A stretch of DNA of 64,000 bases, taken from the NCBI RefSeq assembly GCF_003627755.1, contig NZ_CP032695.1, positions 930,001 through 994,000 on the forward strand, given 5' to 3'. This stretch comes from Rhizobium jaguaris (lineage in GTDB: Bacteria; Pseudomonadota; Alphaproteobacteria; Rhizobiales; Rhizobiaceae). A program made the translations under genes and the position numbers. Below are positions 54,386-63,444 of this stretch, in pieces. The notes below the pieces were generated by a model, which saw only the letters and a program-made list of their open reading frames with translations, ran no database searches and was not told where the DNA came from. Every line of letters starts with the position of its first letter. The stretch's first letter is position 1.

Positions 54386-56380
54386 ATGAAAAAGATATAT
54401 TACTTAAGATCGGCTACTAACGTATGCGCTGTCCTGATAATCGTCGCATGTTTTGTCGCGCTTTTTTCGAATGAAATAATCCAAAATTATGTATTAAACT
54501 CAGATCAATTAACTATACCAAGTTTCATAGAGGATATGATCTATAATCAAAATTTCTCTATGTTTACGTGGATGGTCTCAAGGGCACCATATTTTTTTCC
54601 TGATACGTTGATATATTTTGTTTTAAGGATCTTACTGCGAGATATATACTTATCAATATTTGCGATGGGGATTTGGCATCTGTCGCTTCTGGCATTTTCT
54701 GCTCGTTTGATTATTCGCCAGGCCATCGTAGAGAGGTCGACATCGGACTTTGCTTGGATCTTGTTTTTGATCTTGTGCCTTCTGACGATTTCCGCCGTGG
54801 CGTTCGAGCATGTCGAAACGCTAGTAGCGCATCCATTTTTGCCTATAGCGCATGGTACGTCAGTCATCTGGGGGCTCATTGCATTCCGCGCTTACGAACA
54901 AGTCCTGGCCCGCGGGAGGATATGGCGGAGAGGCCTGATGATTGTTGTGTTTTTGCTAGGAATATTGTCGGATAAGTTTTTTGTCGTATTCTTCAGCGTG
55001 CCATATGCGGTGTCGCTTTTGGTGGTGAACCCCAGCGCCACCGGAGTCCGTAGGTTTGTTTTGTTTATTTTAGAAACCTGCGCAGCGTTTGCGCTCGTTT
55101 TTCTGGCAGAGCGAATGCTCATCGAACAGGTTATGGATCCTGTGGCATTTCGGCCAGTGGCTCGTGTAGCCTCGATTCTAACGGTTGCGTCCAGATCACC
55201 CGGACTAGCAATTCTTCTCTTTGCTGCTTCAATACCAGCGGGACTCTTCGTGGTTCGCTGGCTGAGATGGAAAATAAACCACAGCGTCGCAATGCCGGAA
55301 GCTATTGCGCGCGCATGGATTTTCTTATCTCTTCTCACCATTTGCGGCCTTGGCGCCGGCATATTGCTCTGGCGGGAAGACCAAGTTGGTTACGCACGTT
55401 ATCTAGTCGGCATGCAGATAGGCGGGCTAATATTGGCTGCCATGATATTGGCCCAATGGCTTCGCTCCAAAGGCAGTCTTTCACTCGGAGTACTTGCCTG
55501 CCTCACGACTCTTTGCATGGTTTCACTTTCACAAAGCAACCCAGTGAATCTTGACAAGCCATTTTTGCAACGCGCCAAGACGGCAGACACGCTGGCCGCG
55601 TGCCGAGAAAATCTGCACCTTAAATCTGGACTGGCGCAGTATTGGTTAGCTCGAAAACTGTCCAGCATGACCAACTGGGATATTCAAATAAACCAATTGG
55701 AACCTGCGGTGCCGCGACCATTCTTTTGGGGAAGTAATCTCCAGTGGTACTACTATGACATGAAATCGGCGCAGCCATCAGTCACAAATTTCGTTATTGG
55801 CAATGGCTTCGAGCAGACAGATATTGTCCGATACCTTGGGGAGCCCACATACAAGGCGAACTGTGACGAATTCCAAATCCTAGTTTATTCGGATCCAGAT
55901 GAGCTGCGCAGCAAGATATCCAATTATCTTTATCTGAACGCAGTTGCTCAGCAAGCTATGAAGCATTTTCCGAGGTCTTTTAGGCCTGACCAAGTCAAAT
56001 ACGAGTTGTCGGTGGTAAGTCACCAAATTGGCAGCTTAGATGGCGGTATTCTTGATGCCGTGGCACCACGTGATCGCGCTGGTTTCCTATTCTTCGGCCC
56101 TTACATTCACCTGGACAAGGGGCACTATGAGACATCGATTGAATATTCGTGCGCTGGCAATACCTCGGAGAATATTTTTGACGTCGTTGCCAATCAGGGT
56201 AAAGCGCAGTTTGCCCGTGAGGACATCCGTGCCGGTGATTTGCGCTGTGATGGCAATCGCCGTACATTGACGCTGACGTTCGATTTGAAAGCTTCAGCCG
56301 ACAACATCGAGTTTAGAGGATATTATGGCGGGACTGGTAGTCTGAAGATCTTTGAAATAAATTTGCCGCACCGGCTGTGA
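54386..56380 (+). CDS. Polytopic membrane protein, possible GT-C type transferase
   Basis: A 664-residue protein. I count about ten to eleven hydrophobic helices between residues 10 and 385, then a soluble C-terminal half of about 280 residues rich in aromatic residues and ending in a beta-rich segment (GHYETSIEYSCAGN, DNIEFRGYYGGTG). The layout fits GT-C enzymes or Gtr serotype-conversion transferases, and the gtrA and gtrB genes are on the other strand nearby; I cannot identify a catalytic motif with confidence. The 5' half is A+T-rich compared with neighbours, a sign of transfer. Confidence 0.6.
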   Translation: MKKIYYLRSATNVCAVLIIVACFVALFSNEIIQNYVLNSDQLTIPSFIEDMIYNQNFSMFTWMVSRAPYFFPDTLIYFVLRILLRDIYLSIFAMGIWHLSLLAFSARLIIRQAIVERSTSDFAWILFLILCLLTISAVAFEHVETLVAHPFLPIAHGTSVIWGLIAFRAYEQVLARGRIWRRGLMIVVFLLGILSDKFFVVFFSVPYAVSLLVVNPSATGVRRFVLFILETCAAFALVFLAERMLIEQVMDPVAFRPVARVASILTVASRSPGLAILLFAASIPAGLFVVRWLRWKINHSVAMPEAIARAWIFLSLLTICGLGAGILLWREDQVGYARYLVGMQIGGLILAAMILAQWLRSKGSLSLGVLACLTTLCMVSLSQSNPVNLDKPFLQRAKTADTLAACRENLHLKSGLAQYWLARKLSSMTNWDIQINQLEPAVPRPFFWGSNLQWYYYDMKSAQPSVTNFVIGNGFEQTDIVRYLGEPTYKANCDEFQILVYSDPDELRSKISNYLYLNAVAQQAMKHFPRSFRPDQVKYELSVVSHQIGSLDGGILDAVAPRDRAGFLFFGPYIHLDKGHYETSIEYSCAGNTSENIFDVVANQGKAQFAREDIRAGDLRCDGNRRTLTLTFDLKASADNIEFRGYYGGTGSLKIFEINLPHRL

Positions 56381-56527
56381 ACCAAGTACCTCTTCTCGAT
56401 TTTGTTGGATGTTGGTATCCGCTTATGGTCCCCAAGCGATGAGGTAATTGTGGACAAATTACCCGCCCACAATGCGGAGGGCGCCAGGCAGGCGAAGGTG
56501 CTGGTTGATGTGGGTTAGAAAGTCGGT

Positions 56528-57622
56528 ATGAATGCGGCCATGCCAAAAGTGATACGTGACATCCAGGTTCTCCGCGCCATAGCGATAACGCTGGCTATTT
56601 TTTCTCACCTTTCGTGGCTCAAAATAGCCTGGTACAGCCAGTTGAATAAAAATTTCAACCCATGGGTGGGAGTCGATCTCTTCTTCGCCATTTCCGGCTT
56701 CGTTATCGGTCGGGAACTATTGGAAATGAAGAGCCGGAATGAGCGAAAGGCAGCATTCTTTTCGGCATTCTGGATAAAACGTGTCTTCCGCATACTGCCG
56801 TCAGCATGGTTTTGGGCCACCTTTGCACTTGCCGCAACGATGGCACCCTACGTTTTTGACGGGGCCGGATATTTGGCCGGCACCTTGCCTGAGTACGGGT
56901 GGATGATGCTCCAGATAGGGAATGTCCATTATGCCATGTGCACGCCGACCTGCGGAGGCGGTTCAGTGTTTTACACGGCCTACTGGTCCCTCGGGCTTGA
57001 GGAGCAATTCTATCTTGTCTTGCCCTTTGTGGTGTGGTTCTCGGGGCGCAACACGCTGGTTGGCATCCTGTTTGGGGTAATCGCTCTTCAGTTTTTTGTC
57101 GGCAGACCGCATGATCCGCCCAACGCGCTCTGGTATTTCAGAGCGGATGCATTGGCGTGGGGCGTTCTGATCGCGATCGCAGCGAATGAAGCCAACTTTC
57201 AGCTACCAAAGCAGAGAATAATGTATGTCATCGCGGGAGCCATACTTATTGCCGCGATGACGGTTGTTCCCTCTACTGGTCTAGGAATGTCGACCGCCCT
57301 TGTTGCGGTTTTTGCTGCTGGGCTCGTCTACATTGGCAGCAGGAACCGGAATTATTTCGAAGCTGGGCGGCTGTCTCCGATCGTTCAATGGCTAGGGGCT
57401 CGATCATTCGGCCTCTATCTCGTGCATCTCCCGGCGATCGGCCTGACACATTGGATCATGACGAATCCATTAGCCGGCGCAGAGCCCTACGACGCGCTTT
57501 CGCTGTTGCCGCTCGTCATTGCCTCCGCCCTGGCAGGATGCGCCGCAGAGTTTAACTACAGGCTGCTGGAGCGGCCTTTGCGCAAGGTGGGGCGCAGAAT
57601 AGCCCAGCGCATCGAGACCTAG
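56528..57622 (+). CDS. Acyltransferase 3 family membrane protein
   Basis: A 364-residue OafA/YrhL-type O-acyltransferase with about ten helices. Family features: QVLRAIAITLAIFSHL near the N-terminus (catalytic His), WVGVDLFFAISGFVIG (Arg/Gly conserved loop) and YWSLGLEEQFYLVLP. It probably acetylates or acylates a sugar of the locus. Its own ribosome binding site is weak and it lies 147 bases after the membrane protein gene. Confidence 0.92.
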   Translation: MNAAMPKVIRDIQVLRAIAITLAIFSHLSWLKIAWYSQLNKNFNPWVGVDLFFAISGFVIGRELLEMKSRNERKAAFFSAFWIKRVFRILPSAWFWATFALAATMAPYVFDGAGYLAGTLPEYGWMMLQIGNVHYAMCTPTCGGGSVFYTAYWSLGLEEQFYLVLPFVVWFSGRNTLVGILFGVIALQFFVGRPHDPPNALWYFRADALAWGVLIAIAANEANFQLPKQRIMYVIAGAILIAAMTVVPSTGLGMSTALVAVFAAGLVYIGSRNRNYFEAGRLSPIVQWLGARSFGLYLVHLPAIGLTHWIMTNPLAGAEPYDALSLLPLVIASALAGCAAEFNYRLLERPLRKVGRRIAQRIET

Positions 57623-57719
57623 CCGATAAAGGCAAATCAGATCATCCACAAGGCGCCTTTTCGTTTTAAGGAAAAACCATGGATCAAGCAAATTTTTGCC
57701 TCGGTGCGCTCCACCGTAT

Positions 57720-57784
57720 GACCGTATATCCTTCTTCAGGAGTGAGGTGGCTCGCCCTACACTGCTGAAGAAGGATATACGGTC
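57720..57784. repeat. Long perfect inverted repeat (20-base arms)
   Basis: GACCGTATATCCTTCTTCAG at 57720-57739 is matched by its exact complement at 57765-57784. A 25-base loop holds a further AGTG/CACT and AGG/CCT pairing. It stands between convergent genes (acyltransferase, plus; GT4, minus) in a 311-base gap with no gene. No T tract is present, so it may be a bidirectional stop, a protein-binding site or a small mobile relic. Confidence 0.85.
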
Positions 57785-57933
57785 TTACCCATCGAAACGC
57801 ATTCTCGAAACTCAAGGCATTTACTTCGCAGCCGCAGTTTGACCCGGAGTAAAAGGGGATGTGCTCTAGACTTAGTAAAAGACTTTTTCGATCCAATATT
57901 ATGCCGGAGTTTCAGGTGTAAGGCGCACTTTAA

Positions 57934-59064
57934 CTAATATTGCCGCAGCCGAGCTTCTCGCTCGACTATAGCCTTTTTGAATATCGCTTCAAGCTGGAGC
58001 GCACTCGTTCGCCAATTGAATCGAGTTGCATTCGGTCGGGAATTTTCAGCTAACCTAGCATGCAGGAGATCGTCAGTCGCGAGTCTCTGCAGGCCGTCCC
58101 GTATCGATTGAACGTTGTCGGGATCCACCAGGATCGCCGCGTCGCCCGCGACTTCTGGCATCGACGACGTGTTTGAGGTCAACACGGGAACTCCCCACGA
58201 GTTGGCCTCTATTATAGGAAATCCAAAACCCTCATATAGGGATGGCATCGCAAGAAACCTCGCATGGCCATAAAGTTCCGTCAGATCGGCGTCTGACACA
58301 TAACCCGTAAGTCGGACAAGCGCTTCAATTCCCAGTTCTGCAATAAGCTGTTTTAGATCACCTAGCCGCCAGCCTTGGCCACCAGCAAGCACAATAAGAA
58401 ATCCATCTTTTGTGGATTCAGGAAGTGAAGCGTAGGCTTGCAGCAGCCTATGGAGGTTTTTGCGGGGCTCAAGCGTGCCTACAAAAAGAATGTAAGGGCG
58501 ATCAATACCAAACCGCGAGAGGTCTGTCGGCTCTTTCTCGCCGCCAATCGCGGTTAATCCGGGATAAATGATGTTCAGTCTTTTGTCACATCCGGGAAAC
58601 TGATCTTTCAACACATCTGCCGTCGCGGCGGAAACGGCAACAATCTCATCGGCAACGGTGACCCCCGGTCTCATCAGCCAGCGATCGGCCATCCAGGTCT
58701 GCCATTGCATGGTTTTGGCCATGTCCCGCCAAACGAGATCGTGAATTGTAATCACGCGCGCAATCCGGCGGTTGAGAACGAAAGGCAGACGATGTGCCGG
58801 CCCCCAAAAAACGTCGATCTTATCCTTCGCGGCAAGGCGAGGGAGTTCGGTTTGTGCCCAGATCATGCGCCTGATTCCTCCGGGAAAGTGCGATACGCAC
58901 AGCTTCCCCGTTGGTAGCACCTTCAGATTGGAGTGCGGAGCTTCGGGCAAGTAAAAATGCAAGTCGTGACCGAGCAGCGCAAGATGACGGCTCATTTCCA
59001 GGAGATACCGCCCGATGCCGGTCATGCTGGTTACAAAATTGCGTGCGTCGATGCCAATTTTCAT
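57934..59064 (-). CDS. Glycosyltransferase family 4
   Basis: A 376-residue retaining glycosyltransferase of GT-B fold. ATG 59064 (KIGIDARNFVTSMTGIGRYL) is preferred over 59082. The C-terminal donor site is YILFVGTLEPRKNLHRLLQAY and the EX7E motif is in PSLYEGFGFPIIEANSWGVPV. Conserved WGPAHRLPFVL and ITIHDLVW in the N-half. Probably builds a repeat unit of the surface polysaccharide. Confidence 0.93.
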   Translation of the reverse strand: MKIGIDARNFVTSMTGIGRYLLEMSRHLALLGHDLHFYLPEAPHSNLKVLPTGKLCVSHFPGGIRRMIWAQTELPRLAAKDKIDVFWGPAHRLPFVLNRRIARVITIHDLVWRDMAKTMQWQTWMADRWLMRPGVTVADEIVAVSAATADVLKDQFPGCDKRLNIIYPGLTAIGGEKEPTDLSRFGIDRPYILFVGTLEPRKNLHRLLQAYASLPESTKDGFLIVLAGGQGWRLGDLKQLIAELGIEALVRLTGYVSDADLTELYGHARFLAMPSLYEGFGFPIIEANSWGVPVLTSNTSSMPEVAGDAAILVDPDNVQSIRDGLQRLATDDLLHARLAENSRPNATRFNWRTSALQLEAIFKKAIVEREARLRQY

Positions 59065-59106
59065 CCGCCTAATACCACCCATGCTCTGTTATGCATCATG
59101 ACCAGG

Positions 59107-62025
59107 TCACAGTACCACTCGCAATGGATCGCTCCACCAATGCGCGGCCTCCTGAACAAGACCTATTTCGGCAAAAGCGCCGCCCTTCATTTTGAGATCC
59201 TGGGGAATCTCGACGCAAACATACAGGCTGTCACCTGGCACAAGTACGAAAGGAATCGAAGTTCGGGAACTATCGGCGGAGATCATGCTTCCGTCCTTTG
59301 CGAAAACGCGATACCTCGCCGTCACTGCAAACGAGCCATTCTCAGCGCCGGCGCTCGTCCATAGCTTTGCCGATAGATTGCTGATCCGGACCGTATATTT
59401 CAGCAGGCGGCGGTCGCCGCTGGCAATCGGTCCTTCTATCAGTTCGAGTTTGTGCTGGGTGTCGCCCGAGCGCAGTACCTCTTGCATTCTGGTGTTGCCG
59501 ATGTCACTTATCGGCACGTAGGTTCTGTTTGAGGCGGGCCTGTATGTCCGATACCAGTCATCGCCAAGTACAATCCGCTGCAATTCGTCGGCACTCTCCT
59601 TCCAGCTCAACCAGTTGTCGTCTGCTCCCGCGTTGGGCGGATCACGGTGTGATGTCAAGAACTCTCGGATAGTCTCTGCGAGAGCGGCTGGTGAACCCAC
59701 TGTGAAGAAACGGCAATTCTGGCCGCGCGCGGCAACCTCGCGAAAAACGGGGATATCGCTAGCGATAACCGATTTGCCGAAGTGACCGGCCTCAACGATG
59801 GGAAGCCCAAAACCTTCGGCGTATGAGGCTGCGATGAGGGCATCGCTATCGGCATACGCTTTCTGCAGTTTCTCATCGGAAACGCCATTAAACCAGAATA
59901 AGCGCTTTCCATACTCGGGATGACTTTCAACGCGGCGAAGGAGATGTTCTACCCCCCAACCGGGCTTTCCGACAATCGTCAGCTTGACATCCAGTTCTTC
60001 GCTCCACAGCAGGTCGAAAGCATCCAAAGCAAGCGCATACCCCTTGCGCGGCTCGAGCGTCCCGACCATGAGAAAGCTCGGACGTTCGTCTTGCCGCACG
60101 GGATCAATCTCGGTGGCACCGCCTTTTTCGGCGAAATCTGCTCCCAGATGCCAATAACCTATCTTCATTTCTCTCGGAAACTGGATTGCTTCGAGAAAGG
60201 CAGTGAGCTCGTCGGCGACGGCCTTCGAGATGCAGATGAAGGCCGTCGAATAGGACAAGGCTGTCTGGAACCAAGTGGAAAAAATTGGCGGCATCGTCGG
60301 GTTGCAAAATGCCGGAAACCGAAGCGGAATAGTATCGTAGAGGCACGAGATTACGTGGGCTCCTCGCAAGCGGGCAGAGCGCAACGTCATATAGTGGTGT
60401 CTGTAAAACTCCCAGGAACTATCTAGCATCAAAATCAGGTCGTCGGAGGAGAAGTCCAGCCGATTATCTTCCGTGAAGGCGCGCGGGCGGGCTGACTTCT
60501 CCAGAGTACTGGGAATGCTGAACCAGCCATCGGATGAATCGCTATATGCAATTACCTTTTCGATCCCATCGCTCTTACTTTCGTCCTGAGCTCCGAGATT
60601 GGCGCAGATGTTTTTGACCACACGTTGGATGCCAGTTTTGTGGTCGATGCGATACGTGGCTGTCGCATCGACGATGAGGCGTGTGCCGGTGGAGATTGCT
60701 TTTTCGGAGCGAGCCAGGGTTTCGGCGATTGCATCGGCCGGAACGGCTGTACGTTCGAGGTTTCTGAGCACAGCCTTTTGGATCGCCGACGGAGAGGCTT
60801 CGGCGCTGGCAGGTCTCACGGTGCCGGCAACTGCAGCTTTTCTCAAAGCCTCGACCGCAATGGCTGCAGATTTTGCCCAACTGAATTCTTGAGCATGGCA
60901 ACGCTGCCTTTCGGCGACCGCCTTTGTCGCCTCCGGATGGGTAAGGGCATGTTCCATGACCCGAGCGATGTCATTCACATCGGCTGGATCGAACAGGAGT
61001 TCTGCGTCGCCGATGACCTCCGGTAAAGCGCCGGTGTTCGAAGCGATGATGGCGGCGCCACAGGTCATAGCTTCCAGGGCAGTCAGACCGAAACCTTCAA
61101 GCAAGGACGGCTGAATTGCCAGACCTGTCGCCTTATAAAGTGAAACGAGCTGGCTGTCGGTGACATGGCCGAGAGCTACAAGGTCCTTTTCTGGAAGGCC
61201 AAGCTTCTTCCAACGGTCCTCCTCGTCCTTTAGGAGCGCTCGGGGATGATCTCCGGCCAGGACGAAACTATAGCGGTCGCGCACATCTGATGGGAGCTGC
61301 GCGAAGGCTTGGATGGCGGACTTGACATTCTTCCGCCAGTCCAGCGCGCCTACGTAGAGGATGAAAGGCTTCTCGATCGACTTCGGCATCTTAGCATCGT
61401 GATGTTCGATCGCGTCGATGAAATCCTTCGAGACGCCGGCGAGTATGTTAATGGAGCGATCGTTCTTTGAGATTTCAACACATTCGTTGCGAGAATATTC
61501 CGAGATACAAAGGTTCAGGTCATATCGCGAATAGAGCGCGAGGCGTCGATCGTAATATGCTCGCATCGCAGAAGAGGTGAGATATTGCTGCGGATAGCGA
61601 TAGGGGATTGCGTCGTAGAAGATGGAAGCAATTGGTATTCCCGAGATGTCATTCGGAACAAGAGGGACAGCCTTTTCTCCGACACCTTCGAAGGGGCTTG
61701 AGGAGAGCGCTATATCGGGCTTCAAACAGGCGACATGATAGGCAAGTGCAACCTCGCTTAACCGCCGTTTTTCCGTATAGCCGTTGACCGCTTCGCCTCC
61801 TTCCGCAACGCCATGCCACATGTGGATGTTGCCGGGCTTGATCCATTTCTGCAGATGATCGCGCGCTGCCAGGGCTTCCAACGGCATAGCAGCATTGAGC
61901 GAAACAAGAAGTTCAACGTCGGGATGATTGTCTACAATTCCAAGTAGCAGCTCCTGTACGTACCGCCCGATCCCTCGCAATCTGCTTGCCGTTTGGAAAC
62001 ACTGACCATCAATCCATAGCCGCAT
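59107..62025 (-). CDS. Double GT4 glycosyltransferase with C-terminal beta domain
   Basis: A 972-residue fusion. The first GT4 unit spans about 1-375 (GIGRYVQELLLGI, ILYVGALDWRKNVKSAIQAF, PSLLEGFGLTALEAMTCGAA), the second about 430-810 (YRIDHKTGIQRVVKNICANL, FLMVGTLEPRKGYALALDAF, ASYAEGFGLPIVEAGHFGKS). About 120 residues at the end look like the carbohydrate-binding beta-sandwich seen in Wzt-like proteins (RYRVFAKDGSMISADSSRTS). It could add two sugars in succession. It lies 43 bases before the next GT4 gene. Confidence 0.9.
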   Translation of the reverse strand: MRLWIDGQCFQTASRLRGIGRYVQELLLGIVDNHPDVELLVSLNAAMPLEALAARDHLQKWIKPGNIHMWHGVAEGGEAVNGYTEKRRLSEVALAYHVACLKPDIALSSSPFEGVGEKAVPLVPNDISGIPIASIFYDAIPYRYPQQYLTSSAMRAYYDRRLALYSRYDLNLCISEYSRNECVEISKNDRSINILAGVSKDFIDAIEHHDAKMPKSIEKPFILYVGALDWRKNVKSAIQAFAQLPSDVRDRYSFVLAGDHPRALLKDEEDRWKKLGLPEKDLVALGHVTDSQLVSLYKATGLAIQPSLLEGFGLTALEAMTCGAAIIASNTGALPEVIGDAELLFDPADVNDIARVMEHALTHPEATKAVAERQRCHAQEFSWAKSAAIAVEALRKAAVAGTVRPASAEASPSAIQKAVLRNLERTAVPADAIAETLARSEKAISTGTRLIVDATATYRIDHKTGIQRVVKNICANLGAQDESKSDGIEKVIAYSDSSDGWFSIPSTLEKSARPRAFTEDNRLDFSSDDLILMLDSSWEFYRHHYMTLRSARLRGAHVISCLYDTIPLRFPAFCNPTMPPIFSTWFQTALSYSTAFICISKAVADELTAFLEAIQFPREMKIGYWHLGADFAEKGGATEIDPVRQDERPSFLMVGTLEPRKGYALALDAFDLLWSEELDVKLTIVGKPGWGVEHLLRRVESHPEYGKRLFWFNGVSDEKLQKAYADSDALIAASYAEGFGLPIVEAGHFGKSVIASDIPVFREVAARGQNCRFFTVGSPAALAETIREFLTSHRDPPNAGADDNWLSWKESADELQRIVLGDDWYRTYRPASNRTYVPISDIGNTRMQEVLRSGDTQHKLELIEGPIASGDRRLLKYTVRISNLSAKLWTSAGAENGSFAVTARYRVFAKDGSMISADSSRTSIPFVLVPGDSLYVCVEIPQDLKMKGGAFAEIGLVQEAAHWWSDPLRVVL

Positions 62026-62031
62026 AGGCTG

Positions 62032-63246
62032 TTATCTTTCACTTTTTGTTGGAATATCTTCGAGCAGTTGCTTCCACTGGCCTGAAGTGCCTTTGGGCGC
62101 GTCGATATACCATTCTGCCTCGCGACCGACATCCAAACCGTGCGGCGTTACACCATATCCGCGCGATCTCGCAAATGCTTCCAGCAGGCCCCTAAATTTT
62201 GGAAAGCGATAAAGCAGCCGAAGGCATCTGTCCTTCCATTCGGGATGGCGGGAAAGCCAGCGAATGATCTGTTCAAGCAGGATCCTTACACCTCGCCGGG
62301 GCAGTCCGAGCAACCGGGCATTCAGAGCGTTGATTTTGCGCAGAGGGCGCGTCAGTCGCCATGAAAGGCTGTGGTGGGCCTCATACAGCTGCGCGCCTAT
62401 GATCGCCTCGCGGCCACGCGATGCGGAAAGTTCTTCTTCAAATATGTGGATCCGTCGATCGCCTTCTAGGATGTCTCCCTTAACTTGCAGAACGATTCGG
62501 GCCTGCTCCGCGCGCATCTGATCGCGCTCAGCCAACCGCGACTGCAACACAGCCGCGTAGGTTGTATGCTCCGCGAGCACAAAATCATCGAAGACATTCG
62601 GACCGGGGCCGAAGAAACGCAGAAGTTCCTGATGTTGATCGCTCACGTAGAAGCGGCTCAGACCGTCGAAATAGACAAATTGGTAACCCATGCCGAGCAA
62701 TTTTGGTTCCCATTTTTCGTAGTTCGTTTCCTGCGAATTCGGCAGCGTACTTTCCATGACGACGATCCAAGGTCGTGCAGGAGATGGTGCCCAGCTGTCA
62801 ATGACCGATGCTTCCATGCCTTCCACGTCGACCTTAAGCCAATGGATTTCCCGGTCTCCACCCTGCGCGAAAACGGCTGATAGAGGCATGAGCGGAACAT
62901 CGGTTTCGACCACGCTGCGGCCGGCAGCTTTATGCTTCATCGCGCTATCGCGATCGCTGGTGCTTAGGCCGGTTTCTGGAACCTCAAAAAAACGGATGGA
63001 GCCATTGCCGATTCCAATTGCGGCTTGGATAACAATCTCGTCCGGTCGGTCCTGCCGCATCTTTTCGGCATAATGCATCGTTGCCTCGGCGTGAATACCG
63101 CGCCAGCCGTTTTCATAGAAGCAGCGGCTGACCGAATCGATGACGGGGTCCTGAGCACCAATATCTATGTAGAAGCCATTTTCGATATTCTTCAGTGCTC
63201 GCCAGAGAATGACGTCTTCGAAATTTTGTGCTTGGGAGATAAACAT
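62032..63246 (-). CDS. FkbM-family methyltransferase with C-terminal extension
   Basis: A 404-residue protein starting at ATG 63246 (MFISQAQNFEDVILWRAL); the frame is open further up but with no family resemblance. SAM-binding features GFYIDIGAQDPVIDSVSRCF (about 25-45) and WLKVDVEGMEASVIDSW are the FkbM hallmarks. The extension (about 250-404) has a coiled coil (RLAERDQMRAEQARIVLQVK) and a basic tail. Likely a sugar O-methyltransferase capping or decorating the polysaccharide. Confidence 0.9.
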   Translation of the reverse strand: MFISQAQNFEDVILWRALKNIENGFYIDIGAQDPVIDSVSRCFYENGWRGIHAEATMHYAEKMRQDRPDEIVIQAAIGIGNGSIRFFEVPETGLSTSDRDSAMKHKAAGRSVVETDVPLMPLSAVFAQGGDREIHWLKVDVEGMEASVIDSWAPSPARPWIVVMESTLPNSQETNYEKWEPKLLGMGYQFVYFDGLSRFYVSDQHQELLRFFGPGPNVFDDFVLAEHTTYAAVLQSRLAERDQMRAEQARIVLQVKGDILEGDRRIHIFEEELSASRGREAIIGAQLYEAHHSLSWRLTRPLRKINALNARLLGLPRRGVRILLEQIIRWLSRHPEWKDRCLRLLYRFPKFRGLLEAFARSRGYGVTPHGLDVGREAEWYIDAPKGTSGQWKQLLEDIPTKSER

Positions 63247-63444
63247 TATGGTTCTGGAAACTCTCCTACTCGTCTCGACTGCTGGTCTAGGATAGACCAC
63301 AGTGCCCCAAGGCGGAATCGTGCAAAGTGTCCCCGCAACTCTCCCTCGATTGAGGCGATGATGAAATGTCGGCAATTCCAGATGCATTTCAGCAAATCTC
63401 TATCTCCGGCCCTTAGGCAACATGATGCGTGGCGCATCCCGGCA

